DNA of 6,009 nt from Burkholderiales bacterium (GTDB lineage: Bacteria > Pseudomonadota > Gammaproteobacteria > Burkholderiales > Burkholderiaceae_D): contig JACPVY010000105.1 in the NCBI GenBank assembly GCA_016197345.1, positions 1 to 6,009 of the forward strand, written 5' to 3'. A program made the position numbers and the translations under genes. Positions 5,600 through 6,009 of this stretch are shown piece after piece (the first letter of the stretch is position 1; each line of letters opens with the position of its first letter). The notes under the pieces are model-generated. The model had not been told where the DNA came from, did no database searches, and saw only the letters and a list, made by a program, of their open reading frames with translations.

Positions 5600-6009
5600 G
5601 CCGCGTTACGCCATCCCGCCACAAAAAACTCTGCTCTACGCCATAGCATTATTCGGCGAAGCGAGCAATTTGCGAACTCTGCTGCGCTTGACGCAGATCA
5701 CAAGTCAAGTTCGCGCCCGAAAGCATGCTAGAAGAACTGCTGATACTGAAAAACACATCTTTAATTGCGGTGCAAGCTTTCCATAGCAAACGGTGGATGG
5801 GCGCAAAAAGAACTGAACGATCGGGATGATCGCGCTTGTGCCCGCGTTGGAACACCTCCATGTGACGGGTAAAATTTAATGTGTTCTGGATGTGTCCACA
5901 CGAGCAATGCGTATTGAAAAATCCAAAAAAATCCGCGTCGCGCCTAGCTTTTTATTTTAACTTTAACCCCACCTTGAGGGCTGTAAAAAACCCCTCGCCT
6001 TTCATGAGC
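5600..6009. other. No identifiable gene; possible decayed coding remnant on the minus strand
   Basis: I recognise no gene, RNA or element here. On the minus strand a frame is open from about 5950 to a TAA at 5649-5651. It includes an ATG at 5861 that would give 70 residues, with a run of five Ser and the stretch CDLRQAQQSSQIARFAE. After the TAA the same frame stays open for 38 codons to a TGA at 5532-5534, overlapping the receptor remnant. A family match is absent to my eye. Bases 5918-5963 are A/T-rich with short A runs. The stretch may be remains of the receptor's upstream part, of another inserted gene, or plain intergenic DNA. Confidence 0.35.

Noticed and set aside
5331..5786. Plus-strand 151-codon open frame
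   Set aside because: Its first half lies antisense to clear TonB-dependent receptor sequence, it has no domain I recognise, and no ribosome site decides its start.
1..6009. CRISPR arrays, tRNA, rRNA, tmRNA or RNase P RNA
   Set aside because: No regularly spaced repeats and none of the conserved RNA motifs were seen on either strand.

Overview
The window holds the membrane and periplasmic parts of a maltose/maltodextrin ABC importer, read left to right, followed by a decayed TonB-dependent receptor read right to left. The organism is a Gram-negative proteobacterium: the binding protein is exported to a periplasm, an outer-membrane receptor is present, and MalF and MalG follow the enterobacterial architecture closely. 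The composition near 50% GC, the intergenic CCCTC/GAGGG repeats and the receptor style suggest a betaproteobacterium, but that placement is inference.

Layout. Bases 3-626 are the last 207 codons of a first maltose-binding protein gene (malE, cut by the window edge). Bases 627-983 are a 357-base gap with a pair of inverted GC-rich hairpin repeats and no convincing gene. Bases 984-2201 are a second, complete malE paralogue (405 codons). It is about 59% identical to the first copy over the shared part, by my ungapped hand alignment (116 of 196). Then come malF (2284-3795, GTG start) and malG (3829-4719). A large hairpin begins inside the malG stop codon, and a perfect 14-bp hairpin at 4851-4884 sits between the convergent 3' ends.

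From 4889 to about 5599 on the minus strand lies the C-terminal part of a TonB-dependent receptor. It is a pseudogene here: it has an in-frame TAG and no intact 5' part. Bases 5600-6009 hold no gene I can identify.

How they work together: the two MalE proteins would capture maltose or maltodextrins in the periplasm and deliver them to the MalF-MalG channel. The ATPase MalK, needed for transport, is not in the window and must be encoded upstream or elsewhere. The receptor remnant might once have carried a substrate across the outer membrane, but its ligand cannot be read from the sequence. I see no previously undescribed system. The points most worth checking are the duplicated and diverged malE, its altered ligand pocket, the repeats between the copies, and the decaying receptor.
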